From Arsenophonus sp045399315 (GTDB taxonomy: Bacteria; Pseudomonadota; Gammaproteobacteria; Enterobacterales; Enterobacteriaceae), in contig DAYVGO010000007.1 of NCBI GenBank assembly GCA_045399315.1, forward strand, positions 40,724 to 104,723: a stretch of DNA of 64,000 nucleotides. The letters are read 5' to 3'. The notes under the pieces are model-generated. The model did not search any database. It was not told where the DNA came from and worked only from the letters and a program-made list of their open reading frames with translations. Shown piece by piece: positions 1 to 8,731 of the stretch (position 1 is the stretch's first letter; every line of letters begins with the position of its first letter). The position numbers and the translations under genes are program-made.

Positions 1-405
1 AAGGTTGATTTTATCGGCGATGTGTCCAGTCAGTCGAAAACAGTAACGATAACGGCACAGCATAAAACAGGCGGCTCTCCGTTGACCTATAAATTTAAGC
101 TTAATAAGTGGGCGACATATTATAAATATGGTATGGACTGGGATAGTGCAAGAAAATTTTGTGCAAAAAACAATCAAAGATTACCAACTATACAAGAGTT
201 ATCTATAAAGCAGAATGTACGTGGTATGAATTCTATCTGGGGTGAATGGGGATCTAGAAATAATTACCAGGTACCTCATAGTTCCGAAATTTATTATTGG
301 GTTAAAGAATGGTCTGGTTCTACGAATGTAATTGGAATGCAAAGTGGACAATGGCAGAAAAATAGGGCTGAATCTCAATTAGTAATATGTTTCAGCGATC
401 TTTAA
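1..405 (+). CDS. C-terminal end of a large surface adhesin (invasin/Ig-like family), partial
   Basis: The reading frame is open from the first base of the window and stops at 405, so only the last 134 codons are seen. The segment WDSARKFCAKNNQRLP (about residues 47-62 of the visible part), followed by several Trp/Tyr-rich strands and a final CFSDL with a second cysteine, resembles the small lectin-like domain that closes many intimin/invasin-type adhesins carrying bacterial Ig-like repeats in Yersinia, Providencia and relatives. The preceding stretch (SQSKTVTITAQ) reads like the last strand of an Ig-like repeat. Such proteins sit in the outer membrane and expose repeats and a tip domain to host cells. 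The family is an inference from a short fragment; whether the gene is intact upstream cannot be seen. Confidence 0.5.
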   Translation, partial: KVDFIGDVSSQSKTVTITAQHKTGGSPLTYKFKLNKWATYYKYGMDWDSARKFCAKNNQRLPTIQELSIKQNVRGMNSIWGEWGSRNNYQVPHSSEIYYWVKEWSGSTNVIGMQSGQWQKNRAESQLVICFSDL

Positions 406-486
406 ACAGATCAGGCGAATTCCTTACTGAGTGGTTGATTTTTAGCGTTATAAGTTAAACATCAGTAAAGATTGACTCATAATAGG

Positions 487-520
487 TTTGTGCGCTAGAT
501 GTTTTAGCGCACAAATTTAT
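487..520 (+). terminator. Probable terminator after the adhesin gene
   Basis: A perfect 10-bp inverted repeat (TTTGTGCGCT / AGCGCACAAA) with a 9-base loop is followed by TTTAT. It lies about 80 bases past the adhesin stop codon. The U-run is short, so it may be a weak intrinsic terminator. Confidence 0.55.
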
Positions 521-700
521 AAGGCTAAATAATTCCTGGCAGAGAGCCACAGGTATGACAGGAGTATGACTAATTTTATTAGCCGGTGATAATAGTGAGT
601 TTGCCAGGTAAATTGACTAAAGCTATTGTTATCTATCAAAGTTAGCTGTTAGTGAAAGATTCACTTTGCCTTCCGCTAACGGATAGTCCTCAATCAAATA

Positions 701-734
701 ACCCGGCTCTATAAATGGTCAGCCAGAACCGGGG
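701..734 (-). terminator. Possible terminator downstream of tpiA
   Basis: An inverted repeat (ACCCGGCTCT with AGAACCGGGG, imperfect by one G-T pair and the end base) lies about 50 bases beyond the tpiA stop. On the minus strand it is followed by TTATTTGATT, a poor U-run. The rest of 406-781 holds no gene that I can recognise. Confidence 0.35.
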
Positions 735-781
735 ATTGAATTACTGATTAGCTACAAATTATTTTTGCTATTATCAATGGC

Positions 782-1561
782 TTAAAAATTAATTAGCTTT
801 TTTTTTGCTGCCGTGGCGGCGTTAATAATAGACGCAAACACATCAGCCTTTAGTGATGCGCCACCGACTAACACGCCATCAATATCGGGTTGAATGAAAA
901 GTTCAGCAGTATTGTTGGCATCCACTGAACCGCCATACTGAATAATGACTTGTTCGGCGATAGTCGGATCTTGGTTGGCAATATGGTCACGAATAAACTT
1001 ATGTACCGTTTGCACATGAGCTGGAGTGGCTGATTTACCTGTCCCGATTGCCCAAATCGGTTCATAAGCAATCACACTGTTTTCAAATGCGCTGACTCCC
1101 AAGCTATTCAAGACCACATCGATTTGTCGAGCGCAGACTTGTTCTGTTTGGCCGGCGCTGTTTTCTTCTTCTGACTCACCAATGCAAAGTACCGGCGTTA
1201 ATCCTTGTGATTTTAACACCGCAAATTTACGGGCGATAAATTCATCGCTTTCTTGATGATACGTTCTGCGTTCAGAATGACCGATAATAATATATTTTGC
1301 CCCAATGTCTTTTAGCATTGCTGCTGAGGTGTCACCGGTATAAGCACCGGAAAGATTGACGTCAACATCTTGGGCGCCAAGCGCTATTTTGCTTCCGGCT
1401 AAAGCTTGCTTTGCTTGTGATAGATAAAGCGCTGGTGGGGCGATTGCGACATCACAACCAGTTACATTATTTAATTCATTACGCAAATTTTCAATCAGTT
1501 CTTTAACCATGGTAGTACTGCCATTGAGTTTCCAGTTACCCATGACTAATGGATGTCGCAT
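782..1561 (-). CDS. tpiA: Triosephosphate isomerase
   Basis: Interconverts dihydroxyacetone phosphate and glyceraldehyde 3-phosphate in glycolysis and gluconeogenesis; cytoplasmic homodimer. The 259-residue protein is close to the 255 residues of E. coli TpiA. It shows the N-terminal MGNWKLNG with the substrate-binding Asn and Lys, IIGHSERR with the electrophilic His near residue 95, AYEPIWAIGTG with the catalytic Glu near residue 167, and the phosphate-binding IQYGGSV and LVGGASL loops near the end. I start at the ATG giving MRHPLVMGNW, which has GGAGG seven bases upstream on the minus strand; a longer frame starting five codons earlier lacks such a site. It keeps the enterobacterial neighbour order tpiA-yiiQ-yiiR-fpr. 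It is intact, unlike the glycerol genes nearby. Confidence 0.97.
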   Translation of the reverse strand: MRHPLVMGNWKLNGSTTMVKELIENLRNELNNVTGCDVAIAPPALYLSQAKQALAGSKIALGAQDVDVNLSGAYTGDTSAAMLKDIGAKYIIIGHSERRTYHQESDEFIARKFAVLKSQGLTPVLCIGESEEENSAGQTEQVCARQIDVVLNSLGVSAFENSVIAYEPIWAIGTGKSATPAHVQTVHKFIRDHIANQDPTIAEQVIIQYGGSVDANNTAELFIQPDIDGVLVGGASLKADVFASIINAATAAKKKLINF

Positions 1562-1679
1562 GTTTTCCTCCAACAAAAAATATTTATTAATAAATAAGAT
1601 AAAGACAATTAATCATTATTTAGTTTATGCAAAGGGATAGTATAAAGATGCTATTACTAAATCGCTTTGTTTTTCGTCA

Positions 1680-2312
1680 CTAATGTGTGATGTTATCATC
1701 TTTTAGTGATAGCTTAACCGGCTCAATAGCGAAAGTAATCATGTTATCTTTGCTTTTGACTAAAATATAACGGAACGCTCCTACTACTATTTCATCGCTC
1801 TGCACTTGGTTGGATTGCTCTAACATGCGATCTAATACAGCGGTTAATTGCGGTGCGTTGTTAATTGAAGTTGTTTTTTCGAAGTGAGTGATAATTGCCA
1901 TAATATAACGTTCGAATAATTGTCGGTTAATTTTATAGCTGGCTGGATCTTCTCGTGGCAGTAGTGTTAACTGTAGACTCTTAATTTTTTCACTTCCTCG
2001 TTCAAGTACCGCTGAAGAGTAAATTTTACTGTTAATCCGACTGGCTGCACGAATATAAGGTAAGCTAATATCCTTGCTGGTGATCACTTTAAATTCATGT
2101 ATTGGATAAGCGGGATTATCCTGATTGTATTTTTGGCGAAAGATGGGAATAGTTTCATTGAATAAGGCAGCATCTGGTGATAGATAAGCAACCGAAACAT
2201 CGGTTTCAGGCACAACAGGTAATTGTTTAGCTAGCACGGAAAACAGTGGTAATGATGCAATAAACACCAATGCTAGTGTGAACTGGAATCTGTAATTGTC
2301 TGTTTTCATCAT
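1680..2312 (-). CDS. yiiQ: YiiQ-like exported protein (DUF1454)
   Basis: A 210-residue protein with an N-terminal signal sequence: a hydrophobic core LALVFIASLPLFSVLA near residues 13-28, followed by a plausible signal-peptidase I site after VLA. The mature part (SVAYLSPDAALFNETIPIF and the later LERGSEKIKSLQLTLLP) matches the uncharacterised DUF1454 family, whose E. coli member YiiQ is about 199 residues and sits next to tpiA. The function is unknown; a periplasmic location is inferred from the signal peptide. Two tandem ATG codons (2312 and 2309) could start it. It is transcribed in the same direction as tpiA with about 120 bases between them. Confidence 0.85.
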   Translation of the reverse strand: MMKTDNYRFQFTLALVFIASLPLFSVLAKQLPVVPETDVSVAYLSPDAALFNETIPIFRQKYNQDNPAYPIHEFKVITSKDISLPYIRAASRINSKIYSSAVLERGSEKIKSLQLTLLPREDPASYKINRQLFERYIMAIITHFEKTTSINNAPQLTAVLDRMLEQSNQVQSDEIVVGAFRYILVKSKDNMITFAIEPVKLSLKDDNITH

Positions 2313-2365
2313 GGTTACTCGTTAGTGTTAATGTCATCTTAAAGAGCTTAGTAAGCATAAGAGTA

Positions 2366-2782
2366 ATGACATTACAACAGTGGGCACTCTCATTCAAAGG
2401 GCGTATTGGTCGAAAACTATTTTGTTTAGTATCGTTATTTGTTTTTATTCATGGTTATGATATTTAGTTTGCAAACATTTTTTATTCTCTCACGTTAGTT
2501 TACTGTTAGCAGTCATTTGTTGCTTTATCCGTTGGCCGCAATTTTTAGCAAACGTTTGTATGATCGCGCTAAATCTAGTGGTTAATTTTTGTTATTGTTG
2601 TTGGCTTTTATGCTATTTTCTATTGAAGTTAGCCTATTGACACCTTTTGAAAGTAGAGTATTGTACGATTTCTAACTTTATTTATCGTCATCATATTGTT
2701 TTTAGATAGTGCTAGTGTTAGAGGGCTTAACAAAGCAAATCATTATGGCAAAGAAAGTGAGCAAGTTGATTATCTGTGCTGA
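2366..2782 (+). pseudogene. yiiR: Remnant of yiiR (DUF805 membrane protein)
   Basis: A decayed gene in the 490-base space between yiiQ and fpr, where yiiR lies in E. coli. It starts at an ATG with MTLQQWALSFKGRIGRK, nearly the same as E. coli YiiR (MTIQQWLFSFKGRIGR), then meets a TAG after LFCL. Later pieces in other frames keep YiiR-like parts, ending in the frame HYGKESEQVDYLC followed by TGA, which matches the YiiR tail KYGKDTQDVKYK. At least three frame changes and several stops show that it cannot make the small inner-membrane protein. No other gene fits in this interval. Confidence 0.75.
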
Positions 2783-2804
2783 TTAATATTTGCTTACCTT
2801 CTGC

Positions 2805-3551
2805 TTACCAATATCGTTCACTGGTAATTTGTCCTGCTTTACGACGTAAATGTTTATCCATCCTTCTTTGTGTTTTCAATAGTTGTTGAGTATCTTTAAC
2901 CATTTGTGGATTACCACAAAGCATAACATGGCTAGTTAAGGGATCAATTTTTGCGTTTACTGCCTGTTCAATTTGTCCACTTTCGATTAATGCTGGAATA
3001 CGGCCGGTTAGGGAGCCAGCTGTATTTTCGCGACTGACAATCGTTTGGATCTTTAATTTTCCTTGATATTTTTTCTCAAGTTTTTTCATTAAGGGTAAGT
3101 AACTCAAATCTTCTGCATAACGTACCGCATGTACTAGGATCATTTGATTAAATCGTGTTAGGTCTTGACCATACTGCAAAATGGATAAGAAAGGTCCAAT
3201 TGCTGTACCTGTTGATAACATCCAAAGTGTTTCACAATCTGGTAGTTCTTCTAAGACAAAAAAACCCGAGGCATCTTCTGTAACATAAATAGCATCACCT
3301 GGTTTTAATGCTTTAAGGTGTGAGCTGAGTTTTCCTTCTGGGACGGTGACGAGATAAAACTCTAGTTGATTATCGTCAGGGGCATTGACATAAGAATAGG
3401 CGCGTTGGATACGCTGGCCGTTTATTTCCAGAGCAAGTTTAGCAAATTGCCCGGCAATAAAGGGCTTAATTGAGGCTTCGATGATCAAACTAAACAATGA
3501 AGCTGTCCATTTGTGGTTTTTGATAATTTTTCCTGTTACCCAATTTGCCAT
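2805..3551 (-). CDS. fpr: Ferredoxin/flavodoxin-NADP+ reductase
   Basis: FAD enzyme moving electrons from NADPH to ferredoxin or flavodoxin, which feed radical-SAM and Fe-S repair enzymes and help counter oxidative stress; cytoplasmic. The length of 248 residues equals the E. coli enzyme. RAYSYVNAP (about residues 50-58) is the FAD-binding R-x-Y-S motif, STGTAIGPFLS (about 112-122) and LCGNPQMV (about 211-218) bind NADP, and the chain ends ...SERYW with the C-terminal Trp typical of this subclass. The start at 3551 has AGGAGG upstream. It stands alone between the dead yiiR and emrD genes. It is one of few redox genes left in this block. Confidence 0.95.
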   Translation of the reverse strand: MANWVTGKIIKNHKWTASLFSLIIEASIKPFIAGQFAKLALEINGQRIQRAYSYVNAPDDNQLEFYLVTVPEGKLSSHLKALKPGDAIYVTEDASGFFVLEELPDCETLWMLSTGTAIGPFLSILQYGQDLTRFNQMILVHAVRYAEDLSYLPLMKKLEKKYQGKLKIQTIVSRENTAGSLTGRIPALIESGQIEQAVNAKIDPLTSHVMLCGNPQMVKDTQQLLKTQRRMDKHLRRKAGQITSERYW

Positions 3552-3868
3552 ACAGCTGGCCTCCTAATGTATCAAATAAGGCATTAATGTTTCGTCATAT
3601 TATGTCAAATCGAGGGAAAACCATTATCGATAATGTGTTTTGATTATTTAGTCAAGTTGTGACTCTTTGGTTATGGTATCAAATTGTACAGTTTTATTTA
3701 CAAAATAACTAAATTGGCGCCAGTGAAACAGAAAAAATAATTTAATAGATTAGCTCGAATTTTTTTAAATTTGTTAGGTTAATTGATATTAACGCATAAT
3801 TTGATGAGTTAATTTTTCTTAACCCTAAGATATTATGACCTTTTTTAATAAATTGATTATTATATAAA
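3552..3868. other. Intergenic DNA between fpr and emrD
   Basis: About 315 bases of AT-rich DNA between two divergent genes. It presumably once held both promoters. I see no open frame, hairpin or repeat that I can support. Confidence 0.5.
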
Positions 3869-5005
3869 ATGAGAACACTTCAATTTGCTATTAATGCTTA
3901 TTGCTTTAATTGTGGTTGGGCAGACGACATAGACAATTTATGTTCCTGTTATCACAGAAATTGCTGTTTATTTCGGCGAGCCTGATGGTACAGTGCAAAG
4001 TGTAATGGGTGCTTATCTGCTATTTTATGGGCCCTTATCCGATCACGTTGGCCGCCGTCCAGTTATTATAGCAGGCTTAATTATTTATTTGTTCGCAACG
4101 GTGGTTGCAATTTTCACGCCTTCATTACAAATCTTGATTATTGCTAGTGCATTGCAAGGGTTAGGAATTGGGGTTGCCGGCATAATAGCAAGAACCATGC
4201 TCCGTGATCTCTATCTCGGAACCGCATTGCGTTATGCTAATAGCATATAAATATGGGAATATTAGTTAGTCCGTTATTGGCTCCGATGATTGGCGGGGTA
4301 ATCGCCTATTTTTTAGGCTGGTATGCTACTTATATTTTCCTGTTATTATTGGCTAGTTTAGTCTGATCAGTATGTGGAAATGGCTGCCTGAAACTGGTCC
4401 TCCTGCCTCTGAAAAAAGAAATATGTTGTCTGCTTATTATTCGTTGTTGTTAAATACTAGGTTTGATGCATATCTGCTGATGTTAATTGGTGGATTGGTG
4501 GGTGTTGTTGTTTTTGAATCAAGTAGCGGTATATTGTTGGGAGGAGTATTAGGTTTAAATAGTATTACTTGAGTATTCTGTTTATTTTGCCTATTCCTGC
4601 GGCATTTTTAGGTGCTTGGTATGCTGGATGTGAAGGAAAAACGTTTTATCGTTTAATGTAGCAGGCCGTATTTTGTTGTGTTTCCGCTGGTATTATAATG
4701 TGGTTACCGGGCTGTTTTGGATTTATGAATGTGTGGTCATTACTGATCCCTGCTGGTCTTTCTTTGGGGCTGGTATGTTATTTCCTTTAGCAACAACCGG
4801 TGCTATGGAGCCTTTTCCTTATTTGGCTGGTGCAGCAGGTGCCCTTGTTGGAGATTTGCAAAATGTAGGCTTAGGAGTTGCGGCTTGGTTGTAGGCACAT
4901 TTGCCCCAAACTGGGCAATTCAGTTTAGGTATGTTGATGTTAGCTATGTCGCTGCTTATTCTATTCTGTTGGTTGCTACTGTTGTATAAAGTGGATAAAA
5001 AGTAA
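3869..5005 (+). pseudogene. emrD: Broken multidrug efflux transporter EmrD (MFS)
   Basis: EmrD is an inner-membrane major facilitator drug exporter of about 395 residues. Recognisable parts in order: LLLMLIALIVVGQ (TM1), then TAG; TVQSVMGAYLLFYGPLSDHVGRRPVI with the MFS G-x-x-x-D-R-x-G-R-R motif, except that about seven codons of the YLLTYGVSQLFYG region are missing; ARTMLRDLY; LVSPLLAPMIGG in another frame; WLPETGPP; LMLIGGL; FFGAGMLFPLATTGAMEPFP; and a tail ending KVDKK. A frameshift near the ATG, two or more later shifts and several stops make it nonfunctional. Its position beside fpr is as in other Morganellaceae. The wide homology shows recent inactivation. Confidence 0.9.
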
Positions 5006-5107
5006 ATACTATTAAAAACTAAGAGGATTTATTTTTAATAACTATTTGTGTAAAAAATAGCAATAAATGATTACTGCTATTTGGGTATTTATAGCTGTTA
5101 ATTATAG

Positions 5108-6621
5108 TTAATTGTGCTCTTCCCAATTTTTGGCGTGGTAAACGGCTTTTTTCCATCCGTTATATTTATAGTTACGTTCAGTGGTTTCAATTCCGGGAGT
5201 AAAAGTTTTTTCAATACGCATTTTTTCTTTAACTTCATCCAAGTCTTTCCAGAAACCGATCGCTAATCCGACAAGTAAAGCAGCACCTAAAGCGGTACTT
5301 TCACGAATAATAGGACGTTCTACATAAACACCCAGTATGTCAGATTGGAACTGCATTAAGAAATTGTTAGCAACAGCTCCGCCATCAACACGTAATGAAC
5401 TAAGGCGGGTGTCAGTATCTTTTTTGCATCGCTTCAAGAACATCACGGGTCTGATAGGCAATAGATTCTAATGTTGCACGGATAATGTGGTTACGATTGG
5501 CACCACGTGTTAAGCCAAAAATCGCACCGCGGGCATAAGGATCCCAATAAGGTGCCCCTAAGCCGGTCAGAGCAGGGATGACATAAACTCCGTTATTATT
5601 TTTGACTTTATTAGCAAAATATTCAGAGTCATTAGCATCATCAATCAATTTCAGTTCATCACGTAGCCATTGTATAGAAGCACCCGCCATGAACACAGTA
5701 CCTTCTAATGCATAATTCACTTCACCATGTGGTCCACAAGCAATGGTTGTCAGTAATCCATGATCAGAAATTTTTGCTTGTTTGCCGGTATTCATTAAGA
5801 GGAAGCAGCCGGTTCCGTAGGTGTTCTTAGCCATTCCTGGTTGGACACACGACTGACCATAAAGGGCGGCTTGTTGACACCAGCCATGCCAGCTATTGGT
5901 ATGCGTGTACCACCTATGTTGGTTTTTCCATAAACTTTTGAAGATGCACATACTGTTGGTAGTATGGCGTATGGAATATTAAAGGCATTTAGGATTTTTT
6001 GATCCCACTCTAGCTTATGAATATTAAATAGCATAGTGCGAGATGCGTTGGTATATTCAGTAATATGAACGCGTCCTTGTGTCAATTTCCATACTAGCCA
6101 AGTATCGATAGTACCAAAAAGTAATTCACCGTTTTCTGCTCGTTCATAAGCTCCATCAACATTCTCAAGGATCCATTTGAGTTTGGTGCCTGAGAAATAT
6201 GTTTCAACTACAAGACCGGTATTGTTACGAATATATTTCTCCAGTTCTGGGTTATCCCGTTTTAGTTCGGTACAGAAATCAACAGTACGACGACATTGCC
6301 AAACGATCGCATTATAAATCGGTTTACCGGTTTTTTTCTCCCAGACAATGGTTGTTTCCCGTTGATTGGTTATGCCAATTCCGGCAATTTGATCACTGCG
6401 GATATCAGAAATAGCTAATGCTTCAGTTAAAGTCGCACTTTGTGTTGCCCATATTTTTATTGGATCGTGTTCTACCCAACCTGGTTCTGGATAAATTTGG
6501 GGAAATTCACGTTGAGAAATATTAATGATGTTAGCATCGTGATCAAAGATGATGGTTCGTGAACTGGTGGTACCTTGATCAAGTGCTATAACGTATTTTT
6601 TGTTGATATTTCAGTTGTCAT
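5108..6621 (-). pseudogene. glpK: Broken glycerol kinase
   Basis: GlpK phosphorylates glycerol taken up through GlpF. The whole 500-residue chain can be followed, but in several frames. The start ATG (6619-6621) leads into MTTEISTKN and then TAG because the A-run at 6596-6601 is one base short; restoring one A gives KKYVIALDQGTTSS. Other shifts fall near 5880-5950 (after TRIPIAGMAG) and near 5410-5460 (after LEAMQK). Signature pieces remain: VNYALEGTVFMAGASIQWLRD, LGAPYWDPYARGAIFGLTRG and RVDGGAVANNFLMQFQSD, and the tail ends NWEEHN. It follows glpF by 40 bases in the usual glpFK operon; glpX is absent. Three separate shifts argue for true loss. Confidence 0.93.
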
Positions 6622-6661
6622 GATAATTGTCCAATTTACTTCATATTATTTGGGATTATTT

Positions 6662-7489
6662 TTAGGTTTCTTTTTTGTTTTGATTTGTCATGGCAGGTAA
6701 ATGGTAGCCAATCAGTTTACGATAAGCAAAAGCACCGATAATCACGCCAACAAAAGGTGTGGTTAAGGGGATCACACAGTAAGGAAAGTTGCGTCCACCG
6801 GTTAAGGCAATATCCCCCCCCCCCCCCAACCAGCGAGATAAGCTACTAATTTAGGGCCAAAATCGCGAGCAGGATTTAATGCGAATCCCGTTAGTGGATC
6901 AAATGAACCACCAATAACTGTGATCAGAATACCAATGAGTAGTGGTGCTAATCGGCTACAAGGTATGCCATTGCTATCATTCGTTAGACTTAATATCATA
7001 CAGACCAAAATAATAGCAATAACAACTTCAACCACAAGTGCTTGTAGTACGTTAACTTGCTCAGCTGGGTAAGTAGAAAAAATACCAGCAGTGAATAAAC
7101 TTTCTTGTGATCCACGTACTATTTGATGTACTTTTTCATGATCTAGAAATAATTCAAAGTACAACCCATAAACGAGAGTGGCCGCGATAAAACCTCCCAG
7201 CATTTGGGTAATAATATAAGGCAGTACTTTTTTTTCGATCAAAATGGGCAAATAACCAAAAGGTAACAGTAATAGCCGGATTCAAGTGCGCTCCAGAAAT
7301 ATCAGCTGTAAGATAAACGGCCAAGGCTACGCCAAATCCCCAAATAATACTGATTTCCCATAAGCCGAGTTGTGTGCCTGCGATGCGGGTAGTTGCAACA
7401 CAACCCAGTCCAAAAAAGACAAGTAAGGCAGCACCTAAAAATTCAGAGATACATTGACCGCTAAGTGTTGGTGAAGTAATTTTACTCAT
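6662..7489 (-). pseudogene. glpF: Glycerol facilitator gene with two homopolymer frameshifts
   Basis: GlpF is the inner-membrane aquaglyceroporin. Start at 7489 (MSKITSPTLSGQC) with AGGA upstream. Both NPA boxes are present: HLNPAITV near residue 68 and ALNPARDFGPK near 203. The gene is complete from start to the tail GYHLPAMTNQNKKET, apart from two indels in simple runs. The first is an A8 run (7228-7235, T on the plus strand) where seven As would keep FDRKKVLPYI in frame. The second is a run of 14 G (6814-6827, C on the plus strand) just before DIALTGGRNFPY, where 12 or 15 Gs would be in frame. No other lesion is seen, so the gene could be newly dead, variable, or wrongly sequenced. Its partner glpK is clearly dead. 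Confidence 0.9.
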
Positions 7490-7813
7490 ATGTTTATCCT
7501 GCAAAAAGTATCAATATCAAGCAATAGAATTTGTCTTTCTTTGTTATTTCCTGAGAAAGCTCTAAGCGAATTTATCGTTAAACGAACTTAAACGGAAATA
7601 GTGGGATCAAATATGTTGGATCATGTCAAAGAAATGAGCGAAATCGCTCTGATAAAGTGATCAATTTGACATTCTACTTGATGCATTTTTTTGCAATTGG
7701 TTGGATAAATAGAAATAATTGCGATTAGATTGGCGTTTATCGACAGCTTTCAACTAGACAGGCGTAAGAAGGCTACTTACAATCTTAGCATTGCTAAAAA
7801 AGGGGAAGAAAGA

Positions 7814-8056
7814 ATGTCATTTGAATTTTTTGAAAAATTAGAAGATAAAATTAAAGAAGTTCTTGAAACTATTGAAATTTTACAGATGGAAGTTAATGAG
7901 CTTAAAGACAAAAACAATAAGTTGCAAGAAGAAATAGTGACTGCTAAAGAGGAACACGGAACGTTAATTAAAGAAAATGAGAATTTAAAACAAGTACATC
8001 TTGCTTGGCAAGAGCGTGTACGTGGTCTATTAGGTCGAATGAAAGATGTACAGTAA
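7814..8056 (+). CDS. zapB: Cell division factor ZapB
   Basis: A small coiled-coil protein that joins the Z-ring through ZapA and links it to MatP at the terminus. The frame is open from 7730, but I start at 7814 because MSFEFFEKLEDKI aligns with E. coli ZapB (MSLEVFEKLEAKV) and GGGGAAGAAAG lies just upstream. That gives 80 residues, against 81 in E. coli. Almost the whole chain is heptad-like (LQMEVNELKDKNNKLQEEI), and it ends WQERVRGLLGRMKDVQ, the conserved ZapB tail. It is transcribed away from glpF and has its own terminator. Confidence 0.95.
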   Translation: MSFEFFEKLEDKIKEVLETIEILQMEVNELKDKNNKLQEEIVTAKEEHGTLIKENENLKQVHLAWQERVRGLLGRMKDVQ

Positions 8057-8094
8057 TCATTCGATATTTTACTGGAATAGAAAAAAATAGAAGT

Positions 8095-8124
8095 AAGGGC
8101 AAAATTTATTGCCCTTATTTTTTG
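8095..8124 (+). terminator. Intrinsic terminator of zapB
   Basis: AAGGGCAA and TTGCCCTT form a perfect 8-bp stem with a 6-base loop, followed directly by ATTTTTTG. It lies about 40 bases after the zapB stop and just before the 3' end of rraA coming the other way. Confidence 0.88.
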
Positions 8125-8179
8125 CTTAATCGATAGTTTTGAATAATAGTTAAATGTGTGCAAGCTGCTGAGCAGGTAT

Positions 8180-8699
8180 TTAGTCTTCAATATCCTGATC
8201 GTTATTTAGCTCATCGTCTAAAAGTAATGGATGTTCAGAAAGAATAATACCCGTGTTATCCGCATACAGATAATCTTCTGTAAAAAAAAGTGACGCCACC
8301 AAAATTAACTCGAACATCGCTTTCGCCAATACCCTCACTATTACAACCTGCCGGAATGGCTGCGATTGCTTGAATACCAATATCTAATTCTGCTAACTCA
8401 TCAACCTGACGTACAGCGCCGTAAATAACAATACCTTCCCATTGATTTTTAATGGCAAATTTTGCCAATTCAGTATCTATTAGTGCCTTACGTACAGAGC
8501 CGCCACCATCGATTAATAGAATTCGACCTTCCCCTTGTTCTTCTAGTAAATCGTAGATGATGCCGTTATCTTCAAAGCATTTCACTGTCACGATTTGGCC
8601 ATAAAATGAAGTACGCCCACCAAAGTTAGAGAATAAAGGTTCTATCACATTTACCTCTTCTTGGTAGATATCACACAGCTCGGAAGTATCATATTTCAT
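8180..8699 (-). pseudogene. rraA: RraA (RNase E inhibitor) gene with one homopolymer frameshift
   Basis: RraA binds RNase E and the RNA helicases of the degradosome and tempers mRNA decay. The first 138 codons match E. coli RraA closely, from MKYDTSELCDIYQE through DGGGSVR and IGESDVRVNFGGVTFF. The frame then leaves the family because of an 8-base run (A at 8282-8289 on the plus strand); with seven bases it continues TEDYLYADNTGIILSEHPL to a stop at 8180. This is the only lesion found, and the C-terminal end is otherwise well kept. It could be a young pseudogene, rescued by polymerase slippage on the run, or a sequencing error. It lies in the usual order with menA and hslVU. Confidence 0.85.
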
Positions 8700-8731
8700 A
8701 GGCTTTTGGTCTATTTAAGTGCAAGGGAAGT

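Noticed and set aside
7777..8190. 137-codon minus-strand frame opposite zapB
   Set aside because: Antisense of zapB; Ser/Leu/Ile-rich translation without family features.
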